Assembly: GCF_013276795.1 (NCBI RefSeq)
Contig: NZ_VMLR01000003.1
Location: forward strand, 186,001-250,000
Direction of reading: 5' to 3'
Source: Streptococcus sp. 2342
GTDB lineage: Bacteria; Bacillota; Bacilli; Lactobacillales; Streptococcaceae
DNA length: 64,000 bases
A program made the position numbers and the translations under genes. Under the pieces are notes generated by a model. It saw only the letters and a list, made by a program, of their open reading frames with translations. It did no database searches and had not been told where the DNA came from. How positions within the stretch are numbered: the stretch's first letter is position 1; the number at the start of each line of letters is the position of its first letter. Positions 41,127 through 50,661 of this stretch are shown here, in pieces.

Positions 41127-41270
41127 ATGCTGACTCAGAAAGAAATAAACTATATCCTGACATTCAAACAGACACATTTACACCGCTTTCGGGAAATTGA
41201 AACCTTTGTGAAACTATGCAAAAAATCACTCAAACAGCCATCGCAAGCTGACAATCCTAGGACTTTTTGA
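41127..41270 (+). CDS. Small competence-linked hypothetical protein, 47 aa
   Basis: ATG at 41127 follows GTAGGAGGAACG, a strong ribosome site. Basic, soluble peptide starting MLTQKEINYILTFKQTHLHR and ending ADNPRTF. No family recognised. It lies directly behind the cin-box and 36 bases before ccs4, so it should be made during competence. It could be a cut-down remnant of a longer gene, since the basic helical segment ends abruptly. Confidence 0.5.
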   Translation: MLTQKEINYILTFKQTHLHRFREIETFVKLCKKSLKQPSQADNPRTF

Positions 41271-41306
41271 TATACTAAGACAGATAAATTGAATAGGAGA
41301 AACGAT

Positions 41307-42845
41307 ATGAGTGTGTATGGTAGAGTAAAAGAAGTTCATCAGGAGAATCATGAACCTCTAGAATACCAAATCGAACAAGAATCGCATCATCGTGAATCAA
41401 GTCGTCTTCCTTTGGTGAAAATTTTACTATGGAGTACGCTTGTAACGGGGATAACTCTAGGAGTACCGCTATTACTCGATTTAATGAGTGCACAAGAAGT
41501 GCAGGATTTTTATGCAGGTTGGGCGCTTCATCAGGCAGGGAAGATTTACAGCGATTATTATGGAAGTCAAGGTTTGCTTTATTATTTGCTGACTTACGTG
41601 ACTCAGGGCGGATTTTTCTTTGCCATCTTTGAGTGGTTAGCCTTGGTAGCAGGAGGATTTTTCCTCTTTAGATCAGCGGATACCTTGACAGAGCAAGGAG
41701 AGCAAGCTGGACAAGTGGTGACTATTTTTTACATGCTGGTTACAGGTCTTGCTTTTGGTGGAGGCTATGCGACTCTTTTAGCGCTTCCTTTCTTATTCGC
41801 GGCCTTTAGTTTAGTTGCTGCTTACCTAAGCAAGCCAAGCCATGATAAGGGATTTGTACGGATTGGGCTGGCTTTGGCAGGCGGATTTTTCTTTGCTCCC
41901 TTGTCATCGCTCTTGTTTATTGCTGTAGTGAGTTTAGGCTTGTTGGTCTTTAACCTTGGGCATAGACGCTTTGCACATGGGTTTTATCAGTTTCTTGCAG
42001 TGGCTTTAGGTTTTTCACTTGTCTTTTATCCAACTGCCTACTATAGTGTTGCAACAGGAAGTTTTGGGGATGCCATTAGTGGTATTCGCTATCCCATTGA
42101 CAGTATTCGCTTTGATTTTACTTCTAAAATTTTAGAGAATATGGCTTTTTATGGCTTGTTGTCCCTTGGTTTGGGATTTGTGGTTTGTATCTTTTTAGGT
42201 CTCTTTCAATCTAAACCCTCTAAACTATATGTCATCTCAGTGCCTGCAAGTCTTGTGACAATTTTAGGTTTGATTTTACTTTTCTTTTCACAAGAGCCTC
42301 TGCACGCTTCTTATTTGATGGTCGTCTTCCCTGTTTTCTTACTTTTATTGGTAACCAATATTAAGAGTCAACAGAGGGGGCGTAGTGTTAGACGAAGACG
42401 AAGAGAAACGCCAGTTAGTCTATGGAGTCGTTTTTTCAAAGGAAATCTATATCTGCCAGTTTTAGGGCTTGTCTATCTTTTGTCTGTTCCTTTTTTGATG
42501 AAGTTTGTCCTTTATCCGGTACCTTATCAAGAACGTAATCATCTTGCTGATTTGGTGAAAGAGGAGACAAGTACGGAAGATGCTATCTATGCATGGGATG
42601 ATACTGCGACTCTTTATCGTAAGAGTGAGCGCTTGTCGCCATCGGCGATTTTGTCTCCGATGCACTATACAGCAACTGAGGAAAATCGGAATAAGTTACT
42701 TAATGACTTGAAAGAAAAACAACCTAAGGTGATTGTGGTGAATGATAAGGTGCCAGTGTGGTCTGAAGTGGAAACACTCTTAAAAGAAAATTACCAACAA
42801 GTAAAGACTGATTACTCAGAGTTTAAAGTCTATAAAATCAAATAA
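41307..42845 (+). CDS. ccs4: Competence-induced membrane protein Ccs4-like
   Basis: 512 aa from the ATG at 41307 (TAGGAGAAACGAT); an upstream TTG frame is not needed. A soluble N-terminus (~35) is followed by ten to eleven membrane helices and a C-terminal extracytosolic domain (~120 residues: EETSTEDAIYAWDDTATLYR ... VKTDYSEFKVYKIK). The layout resembles GT-C glycosyltransferases, but no acidic catalytic pair is obvious. In pneumococcus the gene before nrdD at this place is the late-competence gene ccs4. Downstream of the cin-box at 41100. Confidence 0.8.
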   Translation: MSVYGRVKEVHQENHEPLEYQIEQESHHRESSRLPLVKILLWSTLVTGITLGVPLLLDLMSAQEVQDFYAGWALHQAGKIYSDYYGSQGLLYYLLTYVTQGGFFFAIFEWLALVAGGFFLFRSADTLTEQGEQAGQVVTIFYMLVTGLAFGGGYATLLALPFLFAAFSLVAAYLSKPSHDKGFVRIGLALAGGFFFAPLSSLLFIAVVSLGLLVFNLGHRRFAHGFYQFLAVALGFSLVFYPTAYYSVATGSFGDAISGIRYPIDSIRFDFTSKILENMAFYGLLSLGLGFVVCIFLGLFQSKPSKLYVISVPASLVTILGLILLFFSQEPLHASYLMVVFPVFLLLLVTNIKSQQRGRSVRRRRRETPVSLWSRFFKGNLYLPVLGLVYLLSVPFLMKFVLYPVPYQERNHLADLVKEETSTEDAIYAWDDTATLYRKSERLSPSAILSPMHYTATEENRNKLLNDLKEKQPKVIVVNDKVPVWSEVETLLKENYQQVKTDYSEFKVYKIK

Positions 42846-42911
42846 CAAAATCAATATCTTGTGTATTTTTAAAAATTTTAGGATTTTTAACACAAGATAT
42901 TGATTTTTCTT
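42846..42911 (+). promoter_or_regulatory. NrdR-box-like pair, also a terminator-like hairpin
   Basis: Box 1 AATCAATATCTTGTGT (42849-42864) and box 2 ACACAAGATATTGATT (42890-42905) each match the NrdR pattern ACACAATATCTTGTGT at 14 of 16 (box 2 on the other strand). Their starts are 41 bases apart, four helical turns. Because the boxes are inverted they also pair into a long stem followed by T, which may end ccs4 transcription. Box 2 covers the nrdD -35 region. Confidence 0.6.
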
Positions 42912-42918
42912 TTTAGAG

Positions 42919-42927
42919 TGGTATAAT
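42919..42927 (+). promoter_or_regulatory. Extended -10 promoter of nrdD
   Basis: TGGTATAAT, hexamer 42922-42927, 38 bases before nrdD. Confidence 0.6.
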
Positions 42928-42964
42928 ACTTTTTAGAAAGAATATTTTAGAAAAGAGCATGCAT

Positions 42965-45172
42965 ATGATTGCACTAGAAGAAAAAATTACAATTTTGCCA
43001 ACTCTCTTCGTCGAGAAACGAGATGGGAGACGTGTTGTATTTGATGTGGATAAGATTGACAAAGCTCTCCACAAGGCGGCAGACAAGGTTATGGATGTGA
43101 CACCCTTAGTCGAAAAGCGCCTCAATGCTCTGACAGAGCATATTGTCACAGAAATTCATAGTCGCTTTCCAAAGGGGGTTAAGATTTACGAAATTCAAAA
43201 TATCGTAGAACATGAACTGCTTGAAGCCAAAGAATATGCGCTGGCTGAGGAGTATATTACTTATCGGACACAGAGGGATTTTGATCGTTCAAAAGCGACA
43301 GATATTAACTTTAGTATTCATAAGCTTCTTAATAAAGATCAGGCAGTTGTCAATGAAAATGCCAATAAAGATAGCGATGTCTTTAATACCCAGCGTGATT
43401 TGACAGCAGGCATTGTTGGGAAATCAATCGGACTGCAAATGCTTCCTAAGCACGTAGCCAATGCCCACCAAAAAGGGGATATCCACTATCATGATTTGGA
43501 CTACAGCCCCTATACACCTATGACCAACTGCTGTTTGATTGATTTTAAAGGTATGTTGGAAAATGGTTTTAAGATTGGAAATGCAGAGGTAGAAAGTCCC
43601 AAGTCTATCCAGACTGCGACAGCTCAGATTTCCCAAATTATCGCCAACGTTGCTTCTAGCCAGTACGGTGGCTGTTCAGCTGACCGTATCGATGAAGTTT
43701 TGGCGCCTTATGCAGAGAAGAACTATCAAAAACATCTCAAAGATGCAGAAGAATGGGTCTTGCCTGAAAAACGGGAAGATTATGCTTGGAAGAAAACGCA
43801 AAAAGACATTTATGATGCCATGCAATCCCTTGAGTATGAAATCAATACTCTCTTCACTTCAAATGGCCAAACACCTTTTACTTCGCTAGGTTTTGGTCTA
43901 GGAACCAGTCGTTTTGAGCGTGAAATTCAAAAAGCTATCTTGAACATCCGAATCAAGGGACTTGGTTCAGAACACCGCACAGCTATCTTCCCTAAACTTA
44001 TCTTCACGCTTAAAAGAGGACTCAACTTAGAAGAAGGAACTCCCAACTACGACATCAAGCAGTTGGCCCTAGAGTGTGCAACCAAACGGATGTATCCAGA
44101 CGTTTTATCTTACGATAAGATTGTTGACTTGACAGGTTCTTTTAAGGTGCCTATGGGTTGCCGTTCGTTTCTTCAAGGGTGGAAGGATGAAAATGGTGTC
44201 GAGGTCAATTCAGGTCGGATGAATCTAGGTGTTGTGACGGTCAACCTTCCTCGTATTGCCCTCGAATCTGAGGGCGACATGAATAAGTTCTGGGAAATCT
44301 TCAACGAGCGTATGAATATCGCTGAAGATGCTCTGGTTTACCGTGTCGAACGCACTAAAGAGGCGACACCAGCGAATGCTCCTATCCTTTATCAGTACGG
44401 TGCTTTTGGCCATCGTCTAGGTAAAGAAGAAAATGTTGACCAGCTCTTTAAGAATCGTCGGGCAACAGTTTCGCTGGGCTATATCGGTTTGTATGAAGTA
44501 GCGACTGTTTTCTTTGGTAACAGCTGGGAAAGCAATCCAGATGCTAAGGAATTCACGCTAGACATCATTCGTGATATGAAACGCCGTGTAGAAGAGTGGT
44601 CTGACCAATATGGCTATCATTTCTCTATCTACTCAACCCCATCTGAAAGTCTGACAGACCGTTTCTGTAGACTAGATACAGAGAAGTTCGGTTCTATTCC
44701 TGATATCACAGACAAGGAATACTACACTAACTCTTTCCACTACGATGTTCGTAAAAATCCAACACCGTTTGAAAAATTAGACTTTGAGAAAGTCTATCCA
44801 GAAGCAGGTGCGTCAGGTGGTTTCATCCATTATTGTGAGTATCCAGTCCTTCAGCAAAATCCTAAAGCCTTGGAAGCTGTCTGGGATTATGCTTATGACC
44901 GTGTGGGCTATCTTGGGACCAATACTCCAATAGACCGTTGCTACAAGTGTGACTTTGAAGGGGATTTTGAACCAACTGAGAGAGGATTTGCTTGTCCAAA
45001 CTGTGGGAATAGCGATCCTAAAACAGTAGATGTGGTGAAACGAACTTGTGGCTATCTTGGCAATCCTCAAGCGAGACCGATGGTCAACGGCCGTCACAAA
45101 GAAATTGCTGCGCGTGTCAAACATATGAATGGCTCAACGATTAAAATAGCTGGTCATCAAGTAACAAATTAG
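42965..45172 (+). CDS. nrdD: Anaerobic ribonucleoside-triphosphate reductase
   Basis: 735 aa from the ATG at 42965 (spacing 7 from AAAAGAG); the ATG at 42959 is too close to it. N-terminal ATP-cone (FVEKRDGRRVVFDVDKIDKAL), a glycyl-radical barrel, zinc site CYKC...CPNC near the end, and the radical glycine in RTCGYLGNPQARPM. It reduces NTPs to dNTPs without oxygen after activation by NrdG. First gene of a five-gene operon; probably NrdR-controlled. Confidence 0.96.
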   Translation: MIALEEKITILPTLFVEKRDGRRVVFDVDKIDKALHKAADKVMDVTPLVEKRLNALTEHIVTEIHSRFPKGVKIYEIQNIVEHELLEAKEYALAEEYITYRTQRDFDRSKATDINFSIHKLLNKDQAVVNENANKDSDVFNTQRDLTAGIVGKSIGLQMLPKHVANAHQKGDIHYHDLDYSPYTPMTNCCLIDFKGMLENGFKIGNAEVESPKSIQTATAQISQIIANVASSQYGGCSADRIDEVLAPYAEKNYQKHLKDAEEWVLPEKREDYAWKKTQKDIYDAMQSLEYEINTLFTSNGQTPFTSLGFGLGTSRFEREIQKAILNIRIKGLGSEHRTAIFPKLIFTLKRGLNLEEGTPNYDIKQLALECATKRMYPDVLSYDKIVDLTGSFKVPMGCRSFLQGWKDENGVEVNSGRMNLGVVTVNLPRIALESEGDMNKFWEIFNERMNIAEDALVYRVERTKEATPANAPILYQYGAFGHRLGKEENVDQLFKNRRATVSLGYIGLYEVATVFFGNSWESNPDAKEFTLDIIRDMKRRVEEWSDQYGYHFSIYSTPSESLTDRFCRLDTEKFGSIPDITDKEYYTNSFHYDVRKNPTPFEKLDFEKVYPEAGASGGFIHYCEYPVLQQNPKALEAVWDYAYDRVGYLGTNTPIDRCYKCDFEGDFEPTERGFACPNCGNSDPKTVDVVKRTCGYLGNPQARPMVNGRHKEIAARVKHMNGSTIKIAGHQVTN

Positions 45173-45183
45173 AAAGAACTGAA

Positions 45184-45324
45184 ATGGGAAAATATCAATT
45201 AGATGATAAGGGGCGTGCACAAGTGACCCGTTATCATGAAAAGCATTCGAAAGGTGGAGTGAGCAAAAAAGAACGCTTGCTCAACCTCAGAGAACAATTT
45301 TTAAATAAGAATAAGAAAAAGTGA
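45184..45324 (+). CDS. Small basic hypothetical protein, 46 aa
   Basis: ATG at 45184 after TTAGAAAGAACTGAA. Basic peptide beginning MGKYQLDDKGRAQVTRYHEK and ending LNKNKKK. Conserved between nrdD and a GNAT gene in streptococci as far as I recall. Function unknown. It lies 11 bases after nrdD and is part of the operon. Confidence 0.65.
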   Translation: MGKYQLDDKGRAQVTRYHEKHSKGGVSKKERLLNLREQFLNKNKKK

Positions 45325-45361
45325 GGGATTTCTCTCGCTTTTCTCTTAGTGGGAGGTGAAA

Positions 45362-45868
45362 ATGGAACTGCGCAGACCAAGATTAGCAGATAAAGCAACA
45401 GTTTTAGACATGATGGCAGAGTTTGAGCAGACCCAATCAGCCCATGATGGTGGTTTCTGGAATACAGAGAACTTTGTGTATAAAGAGTGGTTGGAAACAA
45501 ATATGCAAAAAGAGATGGGAATAAACTTGCCTGAAAATCGTGTTCCTTCTATTCAATTTGTATCATTTGATGATGTAGGTTGTGCTCTAGGATTTTTGAA
45601 TCTGCGATTGAGACTGAATGAGGGTTTACTGAATTATGCTGGTCATATTGGCTACTCCATTCGTCCGTCAGAAAGAGGCAAAGGTTATGCGAAAGAAACT
45701 CTCCGTCAGGGCTTGCAAGTTGCTAAAGAAAAGAACATCAAGAAGGCTCTGGTGACCTGTAGCGTGAATAATCCTGCTAGTAGAGCAGTCATTCTAGCAA
45801 ATGGAGGTCTCATTGAGGATGTTCGTGATGGAGTCGAGCGTTATTGGATAGAGGTAGCGAATGAATAA
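45362..45868 (+). CDS. GNAT family N-acetyltransferase
   Basis: 168 aa from the ATG at 45362 behind GGGAGGTGAAA. N-terminal LRRPRLADKATVLDMMAEFE and the acetyl-CoA loop motif A region GYSIRPSERGKGYAKETLRQGL (R-G-x-G-Y/A), then NNPASRAVILANGG. It transfers acetyl from acetyl-CoA to an unknown amine. Overlaps nrdG by 8 bases, so co-translated with the anaerobic reductase genes. Confidence 0.88.
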   Translation: MELRRPRLADKATVLDMMAEFEQTQSAHDGGFWNTENFVYKEWLETNMQKEMGINLPENRVPSIQFVSFDDVGCALGFLNLRLRLNEGLLNYAGHIGYSIRPSERGKGYAKETLRQGLQVAKEKNIKKALVTCSVNNPASRAVILANGGLIEDVRDGVERYWIEVANE

Positions 45869-46451
45869 TCCAAAACCACAAGAATGGAAAAGTGAGGAGC
45901 TCAGCAAAGGACGTATCATCGACTACAAGGCCTTTAACTTTGTGGATGGAGAAGGTGTGCGGAACTCCCTCTATGTATCAGGCTGCATGTTTCACTGCGA
46001 GGGATGTTATAATGTTGCGACTTGGTCTTTTAATGCTGGCATTCCCTATACAGCAGAATTAGAAGAACAAATCATGGAAGATCTCGCTCAACCTTATGTT
46101 CAAGGCTTGACCTTGCTGGGAGGAGAGCCTTTTCTCAATACTGGTATTCTCTTGCCACTCGTTAAGCGCATTCGGAGGGAATTGCCAGACAAGGACATCT
46201 GGTCCTGGACGGGCTACACTTGGGAAGAAATGATGCTGGAGACTCCAGACAAACTGGAACTCTTGTCCATGATTGATATTCTTGTCGATGGGCGATATGA
46301 TCGAACTAAGAGAAATCTTATGCTCCAGTTTCGAGGTTCGTCCAATCAACGAATTATAGATGTGCAAAAATCGCTCCAAAGTGGGCAAGTAGTGATTTGG
46401 GACAAGCTTAATGACGGAAAAGAAAGCTATGAACAGGTGAAGAGAGAATGA
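45861..46451 (+). CDS. nrdG: Anaerobic RNR-activating protein (radical SAM)
   Basis: 196 aa. Radical SAM cluster motif CMFHCEGC (Cx3Cx2C), then GGEPF and WSWTGYTWEEM. It uses a 4Fe-4S cluster and S-adenosylmethionine to generate the glycyl radical on NrdD. Overlaps the acetyltransferase by 8 bases and the following kinase by 4. Confidence 0.95.
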   Translation: MNNPKPQEWKSEELSKGRIIDYKAFNFVDGEGVRNSLYVSGCMFHCEGCYNVATWSFNAGIPYTAELEEQIMEDLAQPYVQGLTLLGGEPFLNTGILLPLVKRIRRELPDKDIWSWTGYTWEEMMLETPDKLELLSMIDILVDGRYDRTKRNLMLQFRGSSNQRIIDVQKSLQSGQVVIWDKLNDGKESYEQVKRE

Positions 46452-47065
46452 AGAAAAAAGACTTAGTAGACCAACTAGTCTCAGAGATCGAGACGGGGAA
46501 AGTCAGGACACTGGGAATATACGGTCATGGGGCTTCGGGTAAATCAACTTTTGCACAGGAATTGTACCAAGCTTTAGATTCTACTACAGTAAATTTGCTA
46601 GAAACAGATCCCTATATCACCTCAGAACGCCATCTGGTAGTACCCAAGGACGAGCCAAATCAAAAGGTGACAGCCTGTCTGCCGGTGGCACATGAATTGG
46701 CAAGTTTGCGGAGAGATATCTTAGCCTTGCAGGCAGGTATGGATATCTTAACAATTGAAGAACCTTGGAAAGCTAGTGAGGTCTTGTCTGGAGCAAAACC
46801 GATTTTGATTGTCGAAGGGATGTCTGTAGGCTTTTTACCCAAGGAACTCTTTGACAAAACCATCTGTTTCTACACGGATGAGGAGACCGAATTAAAGCGA
46901 CGCCTTGCTAGAGATACGACTGTGAGAAATCGCGATGCCTCCTTTATATTGGCTAGCCACCAGATGAGACGGGAGCAGTATCTGCGATACTATAAAGAAA
47001 CTGAGTCAAGGGCGGACATTCTAGTGGACCAATCAGAAGGTAAATTTGAGGTCAAGAGGACTTAA
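46448..47065 (+). CDS. Uridine-kinase-like P-loop protein
   Basis: 205 aa. Walker A GIYGHGASGKSTFAQELYQ, acidic strand LLETDPYI, and VDQSEGKF tail. Similar to the uridine kinase / phosphoribulokinase fold; the usual nucleoside-binding residues are not certain, so substrate is open. It could serve in nucleotide salvage, fitting its place at the end of the nrdD-nrdG operon. Start overlaps nrdG by 4 bases. Confidence 0.75.
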   Translation: MKKKDLVDQLVSEIETGKVRTLGIYGHGASGKSTFAQELYQALDSTTVNLLETDPYITSERHLVVPKDEPNQKVTACLPVAHELASLRRDILALQAGMDILTIEEPWKASEVLSGAKPILIVEGMSVGFLPKELFDKTICFYTDEETELKRRLARDTTVRNRDASFILASHQMRREQYLRYYKETESRADILVDQSEGKFEVKRT

Positions 47066-47153
47066 CTTATATAGAAGAAAATCCCTAATTTTAAAAAGAA
47101 AAAATAGGAAAACAGTTTCATCCCAAAAAAACGAAAAAAATCTAACAAATCCC

Positions 47154-47182
47154 TTGCAATCGCAGGGGCTTTGTGTTATTCT
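47154..47182 (+). promoter_or_regulatory. Promoter of the S10 ribosomal operon
   Basis: TTGCAA (47154-47159), 17 bases, TATTCT (47177-47182). Confidence 0.6.
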
Positions 47183-47232
47183 ATTATGGTGCTGTAAATT
47201 ACAGCTTTAGCTTTGATGCAAGAGGTTGCGAC

Positions 47233-47264
47233 ACGCTCGGTTGCATTGCCACGCAACACCGCGT
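47233..47264 (+). promoter_or_regulatory. Leader hairpin before rpsJ
   Basis: ACGCTCGGTTGC / GCAACACCGCGT, ten pairs with small bulges, in the ~130-nt leader. It could be a ribosomal-protein binding or attenuation site; no family match is claimed. Confidence 0.45.
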
Positions 47265-47318
47265 CGGTTTTCTTGTGGAGCTAGCCTATTATCTTAAATA
47301 GACGAAAAGGAGAAAAAG

Positions 47319-47627
47319 ATGGCAAACAAAAAAATCCGTATCCGTTTGAAAGCTTACGAACACCGTACGCTTGACACAGCGGCTGCAAAAATCGTAGAAT
47401 CAGCTACTCGTACAGGTGCACAAGTTGCGGGTCCAATCCCACTTCCAACTGAACGTAGCCTCTACACAATCATTCGTGCGACTCACAAATACAAAGACTC
47501 TCGCGAACAATTTGAAATGCGTACACACAAACGTTTGATCGATATCGTTAACCCAACTCAAAAAACAGTTGATGCCTTGATGAAATTGGATCTTCCAAGT
47601 GGTGTAAACGTAGAAATCAAACTTTAA
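47319..47627 (+). CDS. rpsJ: 30S ribosomal protein S10
   Basis: 102 aa, full length, starting [17 protein letters not shown] and holding the loop [18 protein letters not shown]. In other bacteria S10 doubles as the transcription antitermination factor NusE. RBS AAAAGGAGAAAAAG. First gene of the S10-spc-alpha cluster, behind its own promoter and a structured leader. Confidence 0.98.
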
Positions 47628-47675
47628 TCTAAAATATAAAAGAGCAGAGGCTGGTGTTTCAATCTAATTGAACAC

Positions 47676-47763
47676 GGGCTAAACTCGGTGTGGAAAAAAT
47701 AAACTTCCTAGTGTCTGCCAGACACTGCGTCAGTTTCCTATTTTCACTTTGAGTTTGACGCCC
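47676..47763 (-). repeat. 88-nt hairpin element, copy A (minus strand)
   Basis: On the minus strand: GGGC / GCCC, AAACTC / GAGTTT, GTGAAAA / TTTTCCAC, a TAGG internal loop, AAACT / AAGTTT, AGTGTC / GACACT. Same architecture as 54151-54238 and 54761-54850. Lies in the rpsJ-rplC spacer. Confidence 0.65.
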
Positions 47764-47843
47764 TTTGTATCTTAGACTTGAGCATAAAAAACGCTCGTTA
47801 AAAACTTTTTGAATAAAAAATATAGAAAAGGAACTATTTTCTC

Positions 47844-48470
47844 ATGACAAAAGGAATCTTAGGGAAAAAAGTGGGAATGACTCAAATCTTCACTGAAGCT
47901 GGCGAATTGATCCCTGTAACAGTTATTGAAGCAACTCCAAACGTTGTTCTTCAAGTTAAAACTGTTGAAACAGACGGATACAACGCTATCCAAGTTGGTT
48001 TCGATGACAAACGCGAAGTATTGAGCAACAAACCTGCTAAAGGACATGTAGCGAAAGCTAACACGGCTCCTAAGCGCTTCATTCGTGAATTCAAAAACGT
48101 TGAAGGCTTGGAAGTTGGTGCTGAAATCACAGTTGAAACATTCGCAGCTGGAGACGTTGTTGACGTAACTGGTACTTCTAAAGGTAAAGGTTTCCAAGGT
48201 GTTATCAAACGCCACGGACAATCACGTGGACCAATGGCTCACGGTTCTCGTTACCACCGTCGTCCAGGTTCTATGGGACCTGTTGCACCTAACCGCGTAT
48301 TCAAAGGTAAAAACCTTGCAGGACGTATGGGTGGCGACCGCGTAACAATTCAAAACCTTGAAGTTGTACAAGTTGTTCCAGAAAAGAACGTTATCCTTAT
48401 CAAAGGTAACGTACCAGGTGCTAAGAAATCTCTTATCACTATCAAATCAGCAGTTAAAGCTGGTAAATAA
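47844..48470 (+). CDS. rplC: 50S ribosomal protein L3
   Basis: 208 aa. Signature [13 protein letters not shown] at the N-terminus and the central loop [20 protein letters not shown], whose tip approaches the peptidyl-transferase centre. An early 23S assembly protein. RBS GAAAAGGAACTATTTTC, following a 216-base spacer with a long hairpin. Confidence 0.98.
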
Positions 48471-48494
48471 TAAGGAAAGGGGAATACAGTCAAA

Positions 48495-49118
48495 ATGGCA
48501 AACGTAACATTATTTGACCAAACTGGTAAAGAAGCTGGCCAAGTTGTTCTTAACGATGCAGTATTTGGTATTGAACCAAATGAATCAGTTGTGTTTGATG
48601 TAATCATCAGCCAACGCGCAAGCCTTCGCCAAGGAACACACGCTGTTAAAAACCGCTCTGCAGTATCAGGTGGTGGACGCAAACCATGGCGTCAAAAAGG
48701 AACTGGACGTGCTCGTCAAGGTTCTATCCGCTCACCACAATGGCGTGGTGGTGGTGTTGTCTTCGGACCAACTCCACGTTCATACGGCTACAAACTTCCA
48801 CAAAAAGTTCGTCGCCTAGCTCTTAAATCAGTTTACTCTGAAAAAGTTGCTGAAAACAAATTTGTAGCCGTTGATTCTCTTGAATTTACAGCTCCAAAAA
48901 CTGCTGAATTTGCAAAAGTTCTTGCAGCATTGAGCATCGATTCTAAAGTTCTTGTTATCCTTGAAGAAGGAAATGAATTCGCAGCTCTTTCAGCTCGTAA
49001 CCTTCCAAACGTGAAAGTTGCAACTGCTACAACTGCAAGTGTTCTTGACATCGCAAATAGCGACAAACTTCTTGTCACACAAGCAGCTATCTCTAAAATC
49101 GAGGAGGTTCTTGCATAA
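48495..49118 (+). CDS. rplD: 50S ribosomal protein L4
   Basis: 207 aa. Central exit-tunnel loop region [20 protein letters not shown], then [17 protein letters not shown]. Mutations in this loop give macrolide resistance in pneumococcus; the [14 protein letters not shown] stretch here looks wild-type. The stop overlaps the rplW start by one base (TAATG). Confidence 0.98.
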
Positions 49119-49414
49119 TGAATTTGTATGATGTTATCAAAAAACCTGTTATCACTGAAAGCTCAATGGCTCAACTTGAAGCAGGCAAATATGTATTTGA
49201 AGTTGACACTCGTGCACACAAACTTTTGATCAAGCAAGCTGTTGAAGCTGCTTTCGAAGGTGTTAAAGTTGCCAATGTTAACACAATCAACGTAAAACCA
49301 AAAGCTAAACGTGTTGGACGTTACACTGGTTTTACTAACAAAACTAAAAAAGCTATCATCACACTTACAGCTGATTCAAAAGCAATCGAGTTGTTTGCTG
49401 CTGAAGCTGAATAA
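49118..49414 (+). CDS. rplW: 50S ribosomal protein L23
   Basis: 98 aa, full length ([16 protein letters not shown] at the start, [17 protein letters not shown]). It sits at the exit-tunnel mouth, where trigger factor and SRP dock. Coupled to rplD by a one-base overlap. Confidence 0.98.
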
Positions 49415-49431
49415 TCTAAGGAGGAAATATC

Positions 49432-50265
49432 GTGGGAATTCGTGTTTATAAACCAACAACAAACGGTCGCCGTAATATGACTTCTTTGGATTTCGCTGAA
49501 ATCACAACAAGCACTCCTGAAAAATCATTGCTTGTTGCTTTGAAGAGCAAGGCTGGTCGTAACAACAACGGTCGTATCACAGTTCGTCACCAAGGTGGTG
49601 GACACAAACGTTTCTACCGTTTGGTTGACTTCAAACGTAACAAAGACAACGTTGAAGCAGTTGTTAAAACAATCGAGTACGATCCAAACCGTTCTGCAAA
49701 CATCGCTCTTGTACACTACACTGACGGTGTGAAAGCATACATCATCGCTCCAAAAGGTCTTGAAGTAGGTCAACGTATCGTTTCAGGTCCAGAAGCAGAT
49801 ATCAAAGTCGGAAACGCTCTTCCACTTGCTAACATCCCAGTTGGTACTTTGATCCACAACATCGAGTTGAAACCAGGTCGTGGTGGTGAATTGGTACGTG
49901 CTGCTGGTGCATCTGCTCAAGTATTGGGTTCTGAAGGTAAATACGTTCTTGTTCGTCTTCAATCAGGTGAAGTTCGTATGATTCTTGGAACTTGCCGTGC
50001 TACAGTTGGTGTTGTCGGAAACGAACAACATGGACTTGTAAACCTTGGTAAAGCAGGACGTAGCCGTTGGAAAGGTATCCGCCCAACAGTTCGTGGTTCT
50101 GTAATGAACCCTAACGATCACCCACACGGTGGTGGTGAAGGTAAAGCACCAGTTGGTCGTAAAGCACCATCTACTCCATGGGGCAAACCTGCTCTTGGTC
50201 TTAAAACTCGTAACAAGAAAGCGAAATCTGACAAACTTATCGTTCGTCGTCGCAACGAGAAATAA
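49432..50265 (+). CDS. rplB: 50S ribosomal protein L2
   Basis: 277 aa, GTG start at 49432 behind AAGGAGGAAATATC. Start [20 protein letters not shown]; the C-terminal peptidyl-transferase region [14 protein letters not shown] carries the conserved histidine. Needed for subunit joining. Confidence 0.98.
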
Positions 50266-50368
50266 TATTAAACTAGTCGCTTAAGCAACTAGTAAATCCG
50301 CCAGCTCGGTAGCGCTCCATAGGAGCGCAAGCCGCTGTGGTACAACATTTAAAGGAGAAAATATAAAA
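50266..50368 (+). other. Hairpin-containing spacer rplB-rpsS
   Basis: ACTAGT...ACTAGT palindromic halves at ~50273-50292 and hairpin GCGCTCC-ATA-GGAGCGC at ~50311-50328. No gene. Confidence 0.5.
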
Positions 50369-50650
50369 ATGGGACGCAGTCTTAAAAAAGGACCTTTCGT
50401 CGATGAGCATTTGATGAAAAAAGTTGAAGCTCAAGCTAACGACGAAAAGAAAAAAGTTATTAAAACTTGGTCACGTCGTTCAACGATCTTCCCAAGTTTC
50501 ATTGGTTACACTATCGCAGTTTATGACGGACGTAAACACGTACCTGTTTACATCCAAGAAGACATGGTAGGTCACAAACTTGGTGAATTTGCACCAACTC
50601 GTACTTACAAAGGTCACGCTGCAGACGACAAGAAAACACGTAGAAAATAA
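50369..50650 (+). CDS. rpsS: 30S ribosomal protein S19
   Basis: 93 aa, [19 protein letters not shown] at the start and [16 protein letters not shown] near the end. Head-domain protein binding with S13. RBS AAAGGAGAAAATATAAAA. Confidence 0.98.
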
Positions 50651-50661
50651 GGAGAACATAA

